Source of the DNA: Chitinophaga polysaccharea
GTDB taxonomy: Bacteria; Bacteroidota; Bacteroidia; Chitinophagales; Chitinophagaceae
Direction of reading: 5' to 3'
Length of the DNA: 64,000 nt
Assembly (NCBI RefSeq): GCF_007829335.1
Contig: NZ_VIWO01000002.1
Span: 744,001-808,000 of the forward strand
The notes beneath the pieces are model-generated. The model had not been told where the DNA came from. It searched no databases and saw only the letters and a program-made list of their open reading frames with translations. Every line of letters begins with the position of its first letter. The first letter of the stretch is position 1. Made by a program: the position numbers and the translations under genes. This document shows, one piece after another, positions 35,441 through 44,282 of this stretch.

Positions 35441-36454
35441 TTAATTGGCTGCAGCTATCGATAATTGCCAGGCTTTCGTTTTACGGTACGTGAATTTGAT
35501 ACAATACCAGATATTGGTTGCCTGCTCCATATCTACTACCAACGCTTTTCGGGGTAGCTGGCGCAGGTTGGGCAGGCGCTCTTCTTGTCCCTGGAGCTCC
35601 CGGAGCCGGTGCAGGGCCAGGCTACCAAATGAGCAGATGCTCATGACGCCCGACAGAAAATCCTGCCGCTTGGAGGTGTCATAAGGCAGCATAGCGATCG
35701 CTTTTTCGATGGCGGCAACTTCTCCCATAAAATAATCGGAGAACTCGTAAGCATTTATCATCCGGTTGGGTAAAGTAACCGATCCCTGTTCCAGGTCTTT
35801 ATGAATATCGAACAAATCATTTGTTAACTGGATGATGCCACCAAGACGGTACCAGCAAGCCTGCTCTATAGCACAGGCCGGGGCGTCAAAATAAAAATGG
35901 CAAAGCAGCACAGAATAGCCGCCTTTGCCCAGGGTGATGCGCATTAATTCCTCCTGGCTGATAGCCGGATCAAATTGCTTATCCGAATCGATCTGGGCTT
36001 GCAGAACTGCCCGGGCTACCTGATCATAATAGGATTTATCTGGAACAAAGTCTCTCAGGGTCAGGTTGGCATGTATAAACATCCGTTCCTCCAGGCGGGT
36101 AGCCTGGTATTGCCCGTCCCCGATGGCGATGGCTTCCAGCTGCGCAGGCAATAGCTCCCGCTTATCGCAGAAATCGTCGAACAGGGTGCTGCAAATAAAA
36201 TATAACAGCATCCGTTCTTTCTCTTCAGCAGAAGTCTTTTTTCCCCGGAGTCCCATAAAGGCATCACAGATCATGGGGATATAAATACTGTAGCTGTTGA
36301 CAATTTTACGAAAGGAAACCGGATCCAATTGGCCGTCAAAGCAGCTTTCCAGGTTTCTGAGATAATTAGTGGCCCATTTTTCTTCCTGCCTGCGGGCAGA
36401 CATAACTTGATACAACTGGTAACAGATGCTTGCCCCGAACCTGACAAAATACAT
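35441..36454 (-). CDS. Class I isoprenoid synthase-like enzyme
   Basis: This 337-residue protein carries both metal motifs of class I terpenoid enzymes. DDFCD (DDxxD) lies at about residues 93-97, and NDLFDIHKDLEQGSVTLPN, an NDxxDxxxD motif in place of NSE, at about 212-230. Long helices fill the rest. It matches no family well enough for a product call and could be a terpene synthase, a prenyl transferase or a head-to-head synthase. The frame extends to 36547, but a perfect promoter at 36544-36516 lies inside that extension, so I chose ATG 36454 (MYFVRFGAS). It leads a group of possible tailoring genes. Confidence 0.75.
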   Translation of the reverse strand: MYFVRFGASICYQLYQVMSARRQEEKWATNYLRNLESCFDGQLDPVSFRKIVNSYSIYIPMICDAFMGLRGKKTSAEEKERMLLYFICSTLFDDFCDKRELLPAQLEAIAIGDGQYQATRLEERMFIHANLTLRDFVPDKSYYDQVARAVLQAQIDSDKQFDPAISQEELMRITLGKGGYSVLLCHFYFDAPACAIEQACWYRLGGIIQLTNDLFDIHKDLEQGSVTLPNRMINAYEFSDYFMGEVAAIEKAIAMLPYDTSKRQDFLSGVMSICSFGSLALHRLRELQGQEERLPNLRQLPRKALVVDMEQATNIWYCIKFTYRKTKAWQLSIAAAN

Positions 36455-36515
36455 AATAGAATAAAAAACGAAATAGTTAGTGTAACGATAATGGTTGTAG
36501 GTAAAACTATATTTC

Positions 36516-36544
36516 CAAATATAAGATAAAAGAGAATTATCAAA
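36516..36544 (-). promoter_or_regulatory. Perfect Bacteroidota promoter of the isoprenoid synthase unit
   Basis: On the minus strand TTTG (36544-36541) and TATATTTG (36523-36516) are separated by 17 bases, matching the consensus exactly. Transcription would start near 36509, which places the start codon downstream of the longest open frame. Confidence 0.7.
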
Positions 36545-36573
36545 CAAAAAAGTAAAGCCGGAAAATAAATGAC

Positions 36574-36590
36574 CAGCGCCTGCGGCGCTG
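36574..36590 (-). terminator. Hairpin between the oxidoreductase and isoprenoid synthase genes
   Basis: A seven-base-pair stem CAGCGCC/GGCGCTG with a three-base loop is followed on the minus strand by GTCATTTATTTT. It may terminate the upstream oxidoreductase transcript, or attenuate it. Confidence 0.45.
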
Positions 36591-36632
36591 ATCTCCTCCT
36601 GTTTGGCTGCGCTGCACCCTGGCGGGCACCTA

Positions 36633-37607
36633 TTAGAAAATCATTTTATCCTTTTTCGTAAAACTATCCATCAATTGCATAGAAAGGATAGCTTCTTCAG
36701 CGGAACAAGGATTAGGACTTTTATCTAAAAAGAAGGCGGTTACCTGTTCTATCATAGGTTGCTGGACATGTTGCAGGGCATCAAATGTAAATACCTGCTC
36801 GGCTCCGTTTATATTGAGGGTAAAGGAATGCCCGAATACCGGGAATCTTATTTTTCCCAGGGAGCCGGTGATCTCACACACGTCGGCTTTGTCGGCGGCG
36901 CCCACGGAAAAGCACCAAATGCCGTTGAATACGATTCCATTTTCGAATAAAATATTGCCCGATACCAGGTCATCGGCCCGGTACATTTTGGTCTGGTTCC
37001 TTGCAATCCCGGTAGCGCTCCTGGCTCGTCCAAAAAACCAGGTCATGAGGTCCAGCTGGTGGGGAGCCAGGTCATGAAAGAGCCCTCCTCCGGATACAGC
37101 AGGATCTACCCGCCAGTTGGCTTCCGGCGATACAGGCGGTTGCAGCATTTGCAGGGATACAAAACGAATATCGCCAATGGCTTTTTCCTCCAGCAACGCT
37201 TTTATCTTCCGGAACATGGGCTGCTCCCTCCGGTAGTGGGCAACTGTAAGCTTTACGCTATGCCGTAAGGCTGCCTCCTGCATACGGTAAGCCGATTCGG
37301 CATTCAGTGTCATCGGCTTTTCTACATACACCGGCTTACCGGCTTGTATGCATTGCAGGGTATACTCCTCGTGTTGCAGCGGAGGTGTGGCAATGTACAC
37401 CGCATTTACTTCCGGGTCGTTGATGAGCGCTGCTGCATTGTCATACCACTTAGGTACGCCATGCCTGCGGGCATAGTCTTCCGCTTTGGCGGCATCCCGG
37501 CGCATAACCGCTACCAGGGATGAATTGGGTACTTTGTTAAATGCCGGCCCGCTTTTTACCTCTGTTACATCTCCACACCCGATAATTCCCCATTTGATGT
37601 TGTCCAT
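36633..37607 (-). CDS. Gfo/Idh/MocA-family oxidoreductase
   Basis: This 324-residue protein has the Rossmann motif WGIIGCGDVTEVKSGPAF, the EKP motif (GKPVYVEKPMTLN, about residues 90-102) and VSGGGLFHDLAPHQLDLM with the catalytic histidine. It reads toward the isoprenoid synthase gene, but a hairpin and a strong promoter lie in between, so the two may be independent units. Substrate is probably a sugar or related polyol. Confidence 0.9.
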   Translation of the reverse strand: MDNIKWGIIGCGDVTEVKSGPAFNKVPNSSLVAVMRRDAAKAEDYARRHGVPKWYDNAAALINDPEVNAVYIATPPLQHEEYTLQCIQAGKPVYVEKPMTLNAESAYRMQEAALRHSVKLTVAHYRREQPMFRKIKALLEEKAIGDIRFVSLQMLQPPVSPEANWRVDPAVSGGGLFHDLAPHQLDLMTWFFGRARSATGIARNQTKMYRADDLVSGNILFENGIVFNGIWCFSVGAADKADVCEITGSLGKIRFPVFGHSFTLNINGAEQVFTFDALQHVQQPMIEQVTAFFLDKSPNPCSAEEAILSMQLMDSFTKKDKMIF

Positions 37608-37687
37608 ATTTATTCGTCAGATTTTAATGATCCGGTCTGATGTGCAGAAAGATATATAATTTATTATAATAATTTATTTCTTTTCGA

Positions 37688-38365
37688 TTATTCCCGGTAA
37701 AAGCGGTCGACATTCCCGGCAGCGGTAAAGCTGATAAAATAACGTTCGCGGCTACCGCTGATGGAGCGGGGATACCAGGTGATACTATCTCCCCTGATAA
37801 TGGCATAGATATGTGTGAGGGGAGCCACGCCTTCGATACTGTCGGCCTTCAGCCGATAATTATTATAGATGGTGGCCACATTGGCAAAATGTACTTTATC
37901 CAGGTTTAGCAGGCCTGCCTTGATATCGTCGTGTACTGATAACTGTACGGGCGCTGGCTCCTGCCAGCTACCCTTATTGAAACGATAGGCATCGATATAG
38001 TCTGTCCTGGTGGGATGTTGCAGTTCCAGGTTGATCCTTCCGTCGTCATAAAAATGAATGGCTTCATATACAGCGATCTGCTTACCGGCAAATGCTGGCA
38101 GATTTCGCAGGGCATTCTCGGCCGCCGCCAGGGCGGCAGCGTTGCGCAGGAAATTGCCGCCGGACGAGCTGTGTACCTCCTGGTGGCTGCTAATCACGGT
38201 AATGGTAGTATTACTGTGCTGCTCTACCCGGGTGGTGTTGTCGGAGGTTTGCCCCGCCGCAGGACTCCCATACAGGGTATCGTGAATAGACTGGCGAATG
38301 GGTTTACAGGACATGCTTCCCATGATCAATGCCGCCGTCAGGATATATCGCATATTCATCTCCAT
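37688..38365 (-). CDS. Uncharacterised lipoprotein
   Basis: This protein of about 225 residues starts MEMNMRYILTAALIMGSMSC. The lipobox GSMSC predicts a lipoprotein. I chose ATG 38365 because it lies ten bases after the stop of the upstream gene, while the frame from 38404 overlaps it and would hide the signal. The mature part has a serine/threonine-rich linker, then beta-rich sequence (YEAIHFYDDGRINLELQHPT). I do not recognise it. It is probably co-transcribed with the DUF3592-like gene. Confidence 0.65.
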   Translation of the reverse strand: MEMNMRYILTAALIMGSMSCKPIRQSIHDTLYGSPAAGQTSDNTTRVEQHSNTTITVISSHQEVHSSSGGNFLRNAAALAAAENALRNLPAFAGKQIAVYEAIHFYDDGRINLELQHPTRTDYIDAYRFNKGSWQEPAPVQLSVHDDIKAGLLNLDKVHFANVATIYNNYRLKADSIEGVAPLTHIYAIIRGDSITWYPRSISGSRERYFISFTAAGNVDRFYRE

Positions 38366-38375
38366 AAAAATAATT

Positions 38376-39344
38376 TTAGTCCTCCAGGTCACTGGCAAAA
38401 GCAATTCTTTCAGGATGATCTTTCTGGTAAAAAATGGGGATGGAGGGCTGTTTGGTAATTCCGAGGTCCAACAGTGAAATTACTTTCTTCAGGGTGGCGG
38501 TACAAGTACGGCCACTACTATCCTGGAAGCGCAACTCAAAGCGGATCTGCGGCTGTTCATTAATATAAGTGCCGGTTTGATTGGCAGATACAATTTCCGC
38601 ATCCGTGCGAATACCGTAGTATTTAGTGCGGAGCAGGTCGGAAGGCTTCCCTCCTATGAACCGCAATAGCTTAGTGAAAAAGAAGATTTCCGCCAGCAGT
38701 ATTAGTGGGCATAATACCAGGGGATGATAGAAGCGCAGGAAACGCCAGCCGGCGCCCCCGTTTTCCAGCACATAAGAAAATTGATAATAGTAGATGACTG
38801 CTGCCGTAATGATGCACCAGCTAATACCAAGCCACAGCATACGGGATATTTTGACGCCTACTTTCATATCTTCCAGGCAAATGACGGGGATGGAACGAAG
38901 GGTATCATCTACCAGCAGCGCTATTGTTTTTCCATTTTCATATCTTCTCAGCGCTGGCTGTGTATCGGTCAGCTCCATTTCTTCTGTAATGGGGGTACTG
39001 GCAAAATTGGTAAAGGAAAATATGATCTTCCGCGCTTCAGCGCCGCTGCTGTTTGTTCTTAGGACTTTACTTTCCAGCACGCGGCCTTCTTTTCGCACGC
39101 CGGCTTTAGCCAGGCGGGCAAAATTCTTTTTCACCACAAAGGGTTGCACGATCCATCTGCGTGCTAACCGGCCCAGCACCAATCCCCATAGCACCACTGA
39201 TAACGCCAGCCAGGCAAGGGCCAGCCAGGGTGCTGTATCCGGTGATTCCTTTCCATAAGTGGAGGCGTAATAGATAATCATCGGAAACGGCACCGCAAAG
39301 AAAAGCATATAGAGCATCCAGAAATAACGCCAAAATCCTGTCAT
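38376..39344 (-). CDS. Membrane protein with two DUF3592-like repeats
   Basis: This 322-residue protein has two similar halves. Each has two membrane helices (about 5-27 and 40-62; 168-188 and 205-225) followed by a beta-rich soluble part: RVLESKVLRTNSSGAEARKI ending IPVICLED, and AEIVSANQTGTYINEQPQ ending RIAFASDLED. Such repeats recall DUF3592-type domains. The internal duplication is visible in the shared E-D ends. Function is unknown. Confidence 0.65.
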   Translation of the reverse strand: MTGFWRYFWMLYMLFFAVPFPMIIYYASTYGKESPDTAPWLALAWLALSVVLWGLVLGRLARRWIVQPFVVKKNFARLAKAGVRKEGRVLESKVLRTNSSGAEARKIIFSFTNFASTPITEEMELTDTQPALRRYENGKTIALLVDDTLRSIPVICLEDMKVGVKISRMLWLGISWCIITAAVIYYYQFSYVLENGGAGWRFLRFYHPLVLCPLILLAEIFFFTKLLRFIGGKPSDLLRTKYYGIRTDAEIVSANQTGTYINEQPQIRFELRFQDSSGRTCTATLKKVISLLDLGITKQPSIPIFYQKDHPERIAFASDLED

Positions 39345-39413
39345 ACACTCGTTTTGTGATCAAAGATAATGGAAGGATAGCTGACTAATCTAATTTACCG
39401 TATGATAGATCTG

Positions 39414-40217
39414 TTATTTTTTGGGTGCATGCGTTACATAGTCCATCACCTCCTGGAAGGTGGCCACCCACACATCCTGGCGGTGAGCTGCCAGCCAGGC
39501 CAGCAGCTGTTCATGTGCTTCCCCGGAAGTGGTGATGTAATCGCCGCCTACGCCGTGAAACATGAAAATACCGAGACCGTTTTCCTGCAGCGTACGGGAG
39601 GCAAAGTCTATCAATTTTTCTCCGGTGGGCTGATAGTTCACCGGCCAGCTGGGTATTTTGTACAGCTGCAGCGTATCGAAGCGGGTGATGATGGCGGTAC
39701 TGTCGCCTCCGCTGCGTGCATATTTTATCAGGCCTGATTGCTGCAATGCCGGGGTATAGTCAACTCCGCCCACCAGCGACTCACTGCAGGGGAAAGCGTA
39801 GGTGCGTTGCCGTTTGCCATCTATACCGAAAAGTAGTTTGTTCATCATCCCCACCTCTTTTATCATCGTGCTGACGTCATAGTTTTCACTGTAGTACTGA
39901 CGGGCATTGGGATATACCCGTTCACTACAGGGATGATACAGACTATGGTTGGCCAGCTCCATCCCATCATTGGCAGCCTTGCGCCATTGCAGCATCTGGT
40001 CTTCCGTGATGTTGCCGGTCAGGAAGAAGGTACCGGTTAATTCATACTTCCGGAGCTGCGGAATCGCCACGTTTAATTGTGAAGCCAGGGCGTCGTCATA
40101 GGTCAACACAATCGCCGCCTTTTTCCCACCGGGCCATTTCACGGGCTGTTGCGCATGCGCTGTTAGTGAGGTTGTTGCGGCTAATAACGCCAGCAGGGAT
40201 TGACGGATCCATTTCAT
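39414..40217 (-). CDS. Polysaccharide deacetylase (NodB-like), exported
   Basis: This 267-residue protein has a signal peptide (MKWIRQSLLALLAATTSLTAHAQQ), then a NodB domain: AAIVLTYDDALASQLNV with the catalytic and metal aspartates, ELTGTFFLTGNI, and the metal histidines in NHSLYHPC. The C-terminus has FMFHGVGGDY. These enzymes remove N-acetyl or other acyl groups from cell wall or extracellular polysaccharides in the periplasm. It is a single-gene unit. Confidence 0.92.
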   Translation of the reverse strand: MKWIRQSLLALLAATTSLTAHAQQPVKWPGGKKAAIVLTYDDALASQLNVAIPQLRKYELTGTFFLTGNITEDQMLQWRKAANDGMELANHSLYHPCSERVYPNARQYYSENYDVSTMIKEVGMMNKLLFGIDGKRQRTYAFPCSESLVGGVDYTPALQQSGLIKYARSGGDSTAIITRFDTLQLYKIPSWPVNYQPTGEKLIDFASRTLQENGLGIFMFHGVGGDYITTSGEAHEQLLAWLAAHRQDVWVATFQEVMDYVTHAPKK

Positions 40218-40287
40218 ATAGTAACATTCATATTACGCTCAATATAAGTATAAATCGTCTTCCCTGTATGCCCTGCTTCGTTGATCG

Positions 40288-41331
40288 CTACTCTCCCACT
40301 ACCACGGTTACATCGGCGGTGAGCGGATAGCTCTGACACAACAATATCATGCCATCGGCAATATCGGAGGGCCGCAATGCATAGTTTTGCCGCATGGTTA
40401 CCTGGCCTGAGGTGAGTTTAGCCAAACAGATACCACAGGTACCACCCCGGCAGGAGTAAGGAAGCGGAATCCGGTCGTCGAGGGCCGCCTGGAGAATGGT
40501 TTGTCCGGCATCCACGTCCAGCAGGTTGGTTTGTTCAAAGAAATGCAGCAATACCTCCTGTGTTTCGTGGGGGAGTACGATGTCATTACTGGTGGCTCCT
40601 GGGGTAAACCATTCCATGAAAATATGATCCGGCGCCACTTGCAGGGCGGTCAGCATTTCCTGGTGCATCGTCATTAGTCCTTCCGGGCCGCAAATAAAAT
40701 AGTGTACCTGGTCCAATGGGTTGGTCACCGCCTGCTGAATCAGTTTACGGGTAACGAGTTTACTGAGCCGTCCTTTCAGGTGGCCAGGTGCACTGACCCC
40801 GGTGGCGGCAGACAAAGCATGAAATACGTGTAGCCGTTGGGGGTAGCTCGCCTGTAATGCGTCCAGTTCCTTGCTGAAAATGATTTCATCCGTGCTACGG
40901 CTGGCATATATGATGGTAATACGGGTATCCGGCGCTTCGGCCAACAAAGAACAGGCAATGGTGTATAGCGGGGTGATACCGCTTCCACCGGCCAACAGCA
41001 CTACATGCCGGGCCTGGTAAGTAACCGCTGTGGGGGTAAAAGTGCCATGCGGACCCGCTACCTGCCATTGCCGGATCTGGCGGGCATGATCGAGGATATA
41101 ATTGCTCATTACACCGCCCGGCACCCGCTTTACGGTAATGGCGGGATGCCCGCCTGGTACGACGCTTAGCGAGTACGAACGGGTAACCGGCGCACCGTTG
41201 ATCGTTAAGGTTAGCTGGATAAATTGTCCCGGTTTATAGGAGAAAGGTTCCCCTTGCGTGTCAAATATAATGGTGATCGTGTTTGCCGTTTGCTGGATTA
41301 CCTGTGCTGTCTGCCAAATCATATGTTCCAA
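40288..41331 (-). CDS. Ferredoxin-NADP reductase-type flavoprotein with 2Fe-2S domain
   Basis: This 347-residue protein has the FAD-binding motif RSYS at residues 51-54, a pyridine nucleotide domain (VVLLAGGSGITPLYTIACSLL) and a C-terminal plant-type [2Fe-2S] domain with cysteines 294, 299, 302 and 332 (CRGGTCGICLAKL). This is the layout of PaaE/HmpX-like reductases that pass electrons from NAD(P)H to an oxygenase or other partner, which is not visible here. A second possible start is Met4. A candidate operator overlaps its promoter. Confidence 0.9.
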   Translation of the reverse strand: MEHMIWQTAQVIQQTANTITIIFDTQGEPFSYKPGQFIQLTLTINGAPVTRSYSLSVVPGGHPAITVKRVPGGVMSNYILDHARQIRQWQVAGPHGTFTPTAVTYQARHVVLLAGGSGITPLYTIACSLLAEAPDTRITIIYASRSTDEIIFSKELDALQASYPQRLHVFHALSAATGVSAPGHLKGRLSKLVTRKLIQQAVTNPLDQVHYFICGPEGLMTMHQEMLTALQVAPDHIFMEWFTPGATSNDIVLPHETQEVLLHFFEQTNLLDVDAGQTILQAALDDRIPLPYSCRGGTCGICLAKLTSGQVTMRQNYALRPSDIADGMILLCQSYPLTADVTVVVGE

Positions 41332-41374
41332 ATTTTCCTTGCCTGAAGCCCGCTTACGCCGGAATTCAGTGGAG

Positions 41375-41409
41375 CAAAGCTACATCGGCACAATAGTGCT
41401 GTGTTACAC
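41375..41409 (-). promoter_or_regulatory. Promoter and palindrome of the reductase gene
   Basis: The minus strand has TAGCTTTG (41382-41375), an exact match to TAnnTTTG. The palindrome GTGTTACAC at 41401-41409 sits in the -33 region, where no TTTG is visible. Related sites occur upstream of the TonB receptor at 42161 and 42208. Confidence 0.5.
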
Positions 41410-41434
41410 TATTCACCGGAAGTTGTATATAATT

Positions 41435-42022
41435 TTAAGATGATTGTTCACCCGGATGGGTAAGTGATTGTTTCATTTTCCGTATTTCTTTGAAATGCGA
41501 GGTATTGAGCCCTGTTTGGGCTTTAAACTGCCGGGAAAGATGCGGGGCGCTACTGTAACCCAGCCTAAAGGCAATATCCGCCAGGGTTTCATCTGTATAT
41601 ACCAACAGCTCCTTTACCTTTTCGGTTCTATATTCCATGATATACTTTTCCAGTGTAACGCCCTCCAGCTCGGAGAAGATGGCGCTCACCACGGGGTAAG
41701 GCTGGTGTACCGCGCGGGTGACTACATCGGAAAACTTAAAATTATCGGGGAAATCATACGTGCCGGCATACACTTCTTCTACCAGCGATTTTACCTGCTT
41801 AATCAACCGGGTACGTTTATCTTCCAGCAAGGTAAATCCGAGTGCTGCCAGCTTTTCTTTCACCACTTTCATATCCGGATCCGACAGGGCTGCAATGGTA
41901 GTTACCTCCCCCAGTGTAATGCCGGTAATCGGTACATGCAGGTCGGCAAATATCTCCTTCACGGCCAGGATGCAACGTTCACAAACCATTCCTTTAATAA
42001 AAATCTTGTGGCTACTTAACAT
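41435..42022 (-). CDS. AraC-type regulator with N-terminal HMA-like domain
   Basis: This 195-residue protein joins a ferredoxin-like heavy-metal-associated domain (residues 1-70, with GMVCERC) to an AraC DNA-binding domain (about 90-185, DIAFRLGYSSAPHLSRQFKAQTG). The C-x2-C pair could bind a metal or be redox-sensitive. Such short HMA-AraC proteins are common in Bacteroidota. It lies between the reductase gene and the divergent TonB receptor, both flanked by GTGT/ACAC palindromes. It is the likely binding protein, but this is inference. Confidence 0.85.
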   Translation of the reverse strand: MLSSHKIFIKGMVCERCILAVKEIFADLHVPITGITLGEVTTIAALSDPDMKVVKEKLAALGFTLLEDKRTRLIKQVKSLVEEVYAGTYDFPDNFKFSDVVTRAVHQPYPVVSAIFSELEGVTLEKYIMEYRTEKVKELLVYTDETLADIAFRLGYSSAPHLSRQFKAQTGLNTSHFKEIRKMKQSLTHPGEQSS

Positions 42023-42160
42023 GTATACGATATTTTGGCGGCTACAAAGGTCGGCTATCCACAGGAATAGCCATTATAAAATTCGGGAAAAGGTTTATAT
42101 AATATCAGGGCACGCGGAAACTATTATCGTATATGCGTTTCCGTGTTACGCCCGGAATAT

Positions 42161-42222
42161 ATAACACAAACGTGTTATCTTCAAGAATCATTTAGGATTG
42201 TACATTTGTGTAATTATTACAC
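42161..42222 (+). promoter_or_regulatory. Two palindromes around the TonB receptor promoter
   Basis: ATAACACAAACGTGTTAT at 42161-42178 is a perfect seven-base inverted repeat with a four-base spacer. GTGTAATTATTACAC at 42208-42222 is a perfect seven-base repeat around one base. TACATTTG at 42201-42208 matches the -7 consensus and overlaps the second palindrome, which would block promoter escape if bound. No -33 TTTG is seen, which suits an activated promoter. Confidence 0.6.
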
Positions 42223-42273
42223 TAATTATTAAGCATTGAGAGGCAAATTCTCCATATCACAGCCGTACACCAT

Positions 42274-44277
42274 ATGAATCAACGTTTTACAGCCATCGTG
42301 GGATGGTTTTTATCACCATTGTTGACCCGGGCCCAGGATAGCCTGCCAACTAAAAAAGACAGTACCCGGCGCTTGCAGGAAGTAGTAGTGGCCTACCAGG
42401 CGGGTAAAAACACCCCGGTTACGTATTATAATATGGATATGAAAGTATTGGGAGAGAAGAACACCGGCCAGGAGCCTTCTTTTCTGCTATCCGAAACACC
42501 GGCAGTAACTGTTTACTCAGATGCCGGCAACCAGCAGGGCTATTCGTACTACCGTATCCGTGGGATGGATCAAACCCGCATCAACACTACCCTGGATGGT
42601 ATGCCACTGAACGAGCCGGAAGACCAGGGCGCTTACTTTTCCAACTATCCCGATATCCTCAACTCAGTAAGTCAGTTGCAACTACAACGGGGCGTAGGCA
42701 TGTCTAAAAATGGCGCGGCGAGCTATGCCGGCAGCGCACAGCTGTCGTCGCCCAACCTGGGCGATACGGCCCACACCATGCTGGGCATCGGCTATGGATC
42801 CTACAACAGCTTCCGTGTTTTCGGCGCCTGGAACAGTGGCATCAAAAATCACAAAGCCTTGTATGTACGGGCTTCGCAGGTGTATACCGATGGCTATAAA
42901 TACCACGCTTTCAATAATGCCCAATCTGTTTTTGTCAGTGGAGGATTGTTCTATGACAAGAGCTCCTGGAAAATAAATATCATGGCCGGCAACCAACGAA
43001 ATGGCATGGCATGGCTGCCGGTAACCGATTCGCTGATTCAGAAAGACCGCCGCACCAACGCCGATACCCGCGATGAAAAAGATCATTTTACACAAGCATT
43101 GGTACAGCTGCAAAACACATGGCAAACAGGCGCCCGCGCCAGCCTCAGCTCCAGTATTTACTATACCTACCTGAAAGGCGGATACGATTTTGACATCAAT
43201 AATTTCAGCGGTCTGGTGCCCAATGGCCACCTGTTTAACTACGGCTTCCGGTCCCATTTCACCGGCTTTTTCAGCCACTATACGCTGAGCGGCCAGCACT
43301 TGAAATGGACCAGCGGTGTGCACGGTAACCTATATCAACGCCGGCATACGGGTACGGATACACGTGAAGGGGAATTGTACCGTAACACCGGCTACAAAAA
43401 TGAGATCAGCGCCTTTAGCAAAATGGAATATTACCTGCACCGGTTTACCTTCTATGCCGATCTGCAATACCGCTACGCCGCCTTCCACTACAATGGCAGC
43501 GTACCATTACAGCCCTTACACTGGCAGTTTCTCAATCCCCGCGCAGGCGTTAACCTTGCCGTTAATGAACATACCAACATCTACTACAGCCTGGGCCGCA
43601 CCGGGCGCGAACCTACCCGCAACGACATCTTCGGCGGCAACGACGATCTGCCAGCCGACAGCACCGGTAAGCCCCTGCTGTATAACCACGACCCCGAGTA
43701 CGTGACCGATCATGAACTGGGCATCCGGATCAACCGGCAACGCCTTCAGATACAGCTGAATGGATACTATATGAACTTCAATAATGAAATAGTACTCAAC
43801 GGACAACTGGGTCCCAATGGGCTGCTACTCACCAACAACGTGAAACGCAGCTTCAGAACCGGCGTAGAGCTATCGGCCAGCTACCGGTTAAATAAAGCTT
43901 TCAGTTTCACCAACAACAGCTCCTTTAATTACAGCCGCATAAAAGAACAGTCTACCACTTTCAGCCCGGTACTTACCCCAGCGCTGATCATTAACCAGGA
44001 AGTGGCCTATCAGCACCGACAACTCTTGCTGGCACTATCTGGCAGGTATCAGGGGCACTCTTATATCGACTTTGCCAACACGGCTACCATTAAAGCATAC
44101 GTGCTGCTAAATGCCCGGATACAGTATAGCCTTAACCGTTATATGGCGTCACTTTATCTTAACAACATCTCCGGAACAAAATATTATAACAATGGTAGTG
44201 TAGACGCCGCAGGTACCCTGAAATATTTTGTTCAGGCTCCGGCGAATGTATACCTTGCCTTAAAATATAGTTTCTGA
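42274..44277 (+). CDS. TonB-dependent receptor next to nadR
   Basis: This 667-residue protein starts with a signal peptide ending TRAQDS and goes straight into the plug (PSFLLSETPAVTVYSDAGNQQGYSYYRIRGMDQTRINTTLDG), without a CarboxypepD_reg domain. The C-terminus YLALKYSF is typical of outer membrane barrels. The size fits vitamin, metal or siderophore receptors. The next gene starts five bases later and encodes NadR, so an NAD precursor such as nicotinamide riboside is the most likely ligand. No PnuC permease lies in the window. Confidence 0.92.
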   Translation: MNQRFTAIVGWFLSPLLTRAQDSLPTKKDSTRRLQEVVVAYQAGKNTPVTYYNMDMKVLGEKNTGQEPSFLLSETPAVTVYSDAGNQQGYSYYRIRGMDQTRINTTLDGMPLNEPEDQGAYFSNYPDILNSVSQLQLQRGVGMSKNGAASYAGSAQLSSPNLGDTAHTMLGIGYGSYNSFRVFGAWNSGIKNHKALYVRASQVYTDGYKYHAFNNAQSVFVSGGLFYDKSSWKINIMAGNQRNGMAWLPVTDSLIQKDRRTNADTRDEKDHFTQALVQLQNTWQTGARASLSSSIYYTYLKGGYDFDINNFSGLVPNGHLFNYGFRSHFTGFFSHYTLSGQHLKWTSGVHGNLYQRRHTGTDTREGELYRNTGYKNEISAFSKMEYYLHRFTFYADLQYRYAAFHYNGSVPLQPLHWQFLNPRAGVNLAVNEHTNIYYSLGRTGREPTRNDIFGGNDDLPADSTGKPLLYNHDPEYVTDHELGIRINRQRLQIQLNGYYMNFNNEIVLNGQLGPNGLLLTNNVKRSFRTGVELSASYRLNKAFSFTNNSSFNYSRIKEQSTTFSPVLTPALIINQEVAYQHRQLLLALSGRYQGHSYIDFANTATIKAYVLLNARIQYSLNRYMASLYLNNISGTKYYNNGSVDAAGTLKYFVQAPANVYLALKYSF

Positions 44278-44282
44278 TAAGC

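Noticed and set aside
36633..37607. Adding this oxidoreductase firmly to the synthase operon
   Set aside because: A hairpin and a strong promoter lie between it and the synthase, so membership is possible but unproven.
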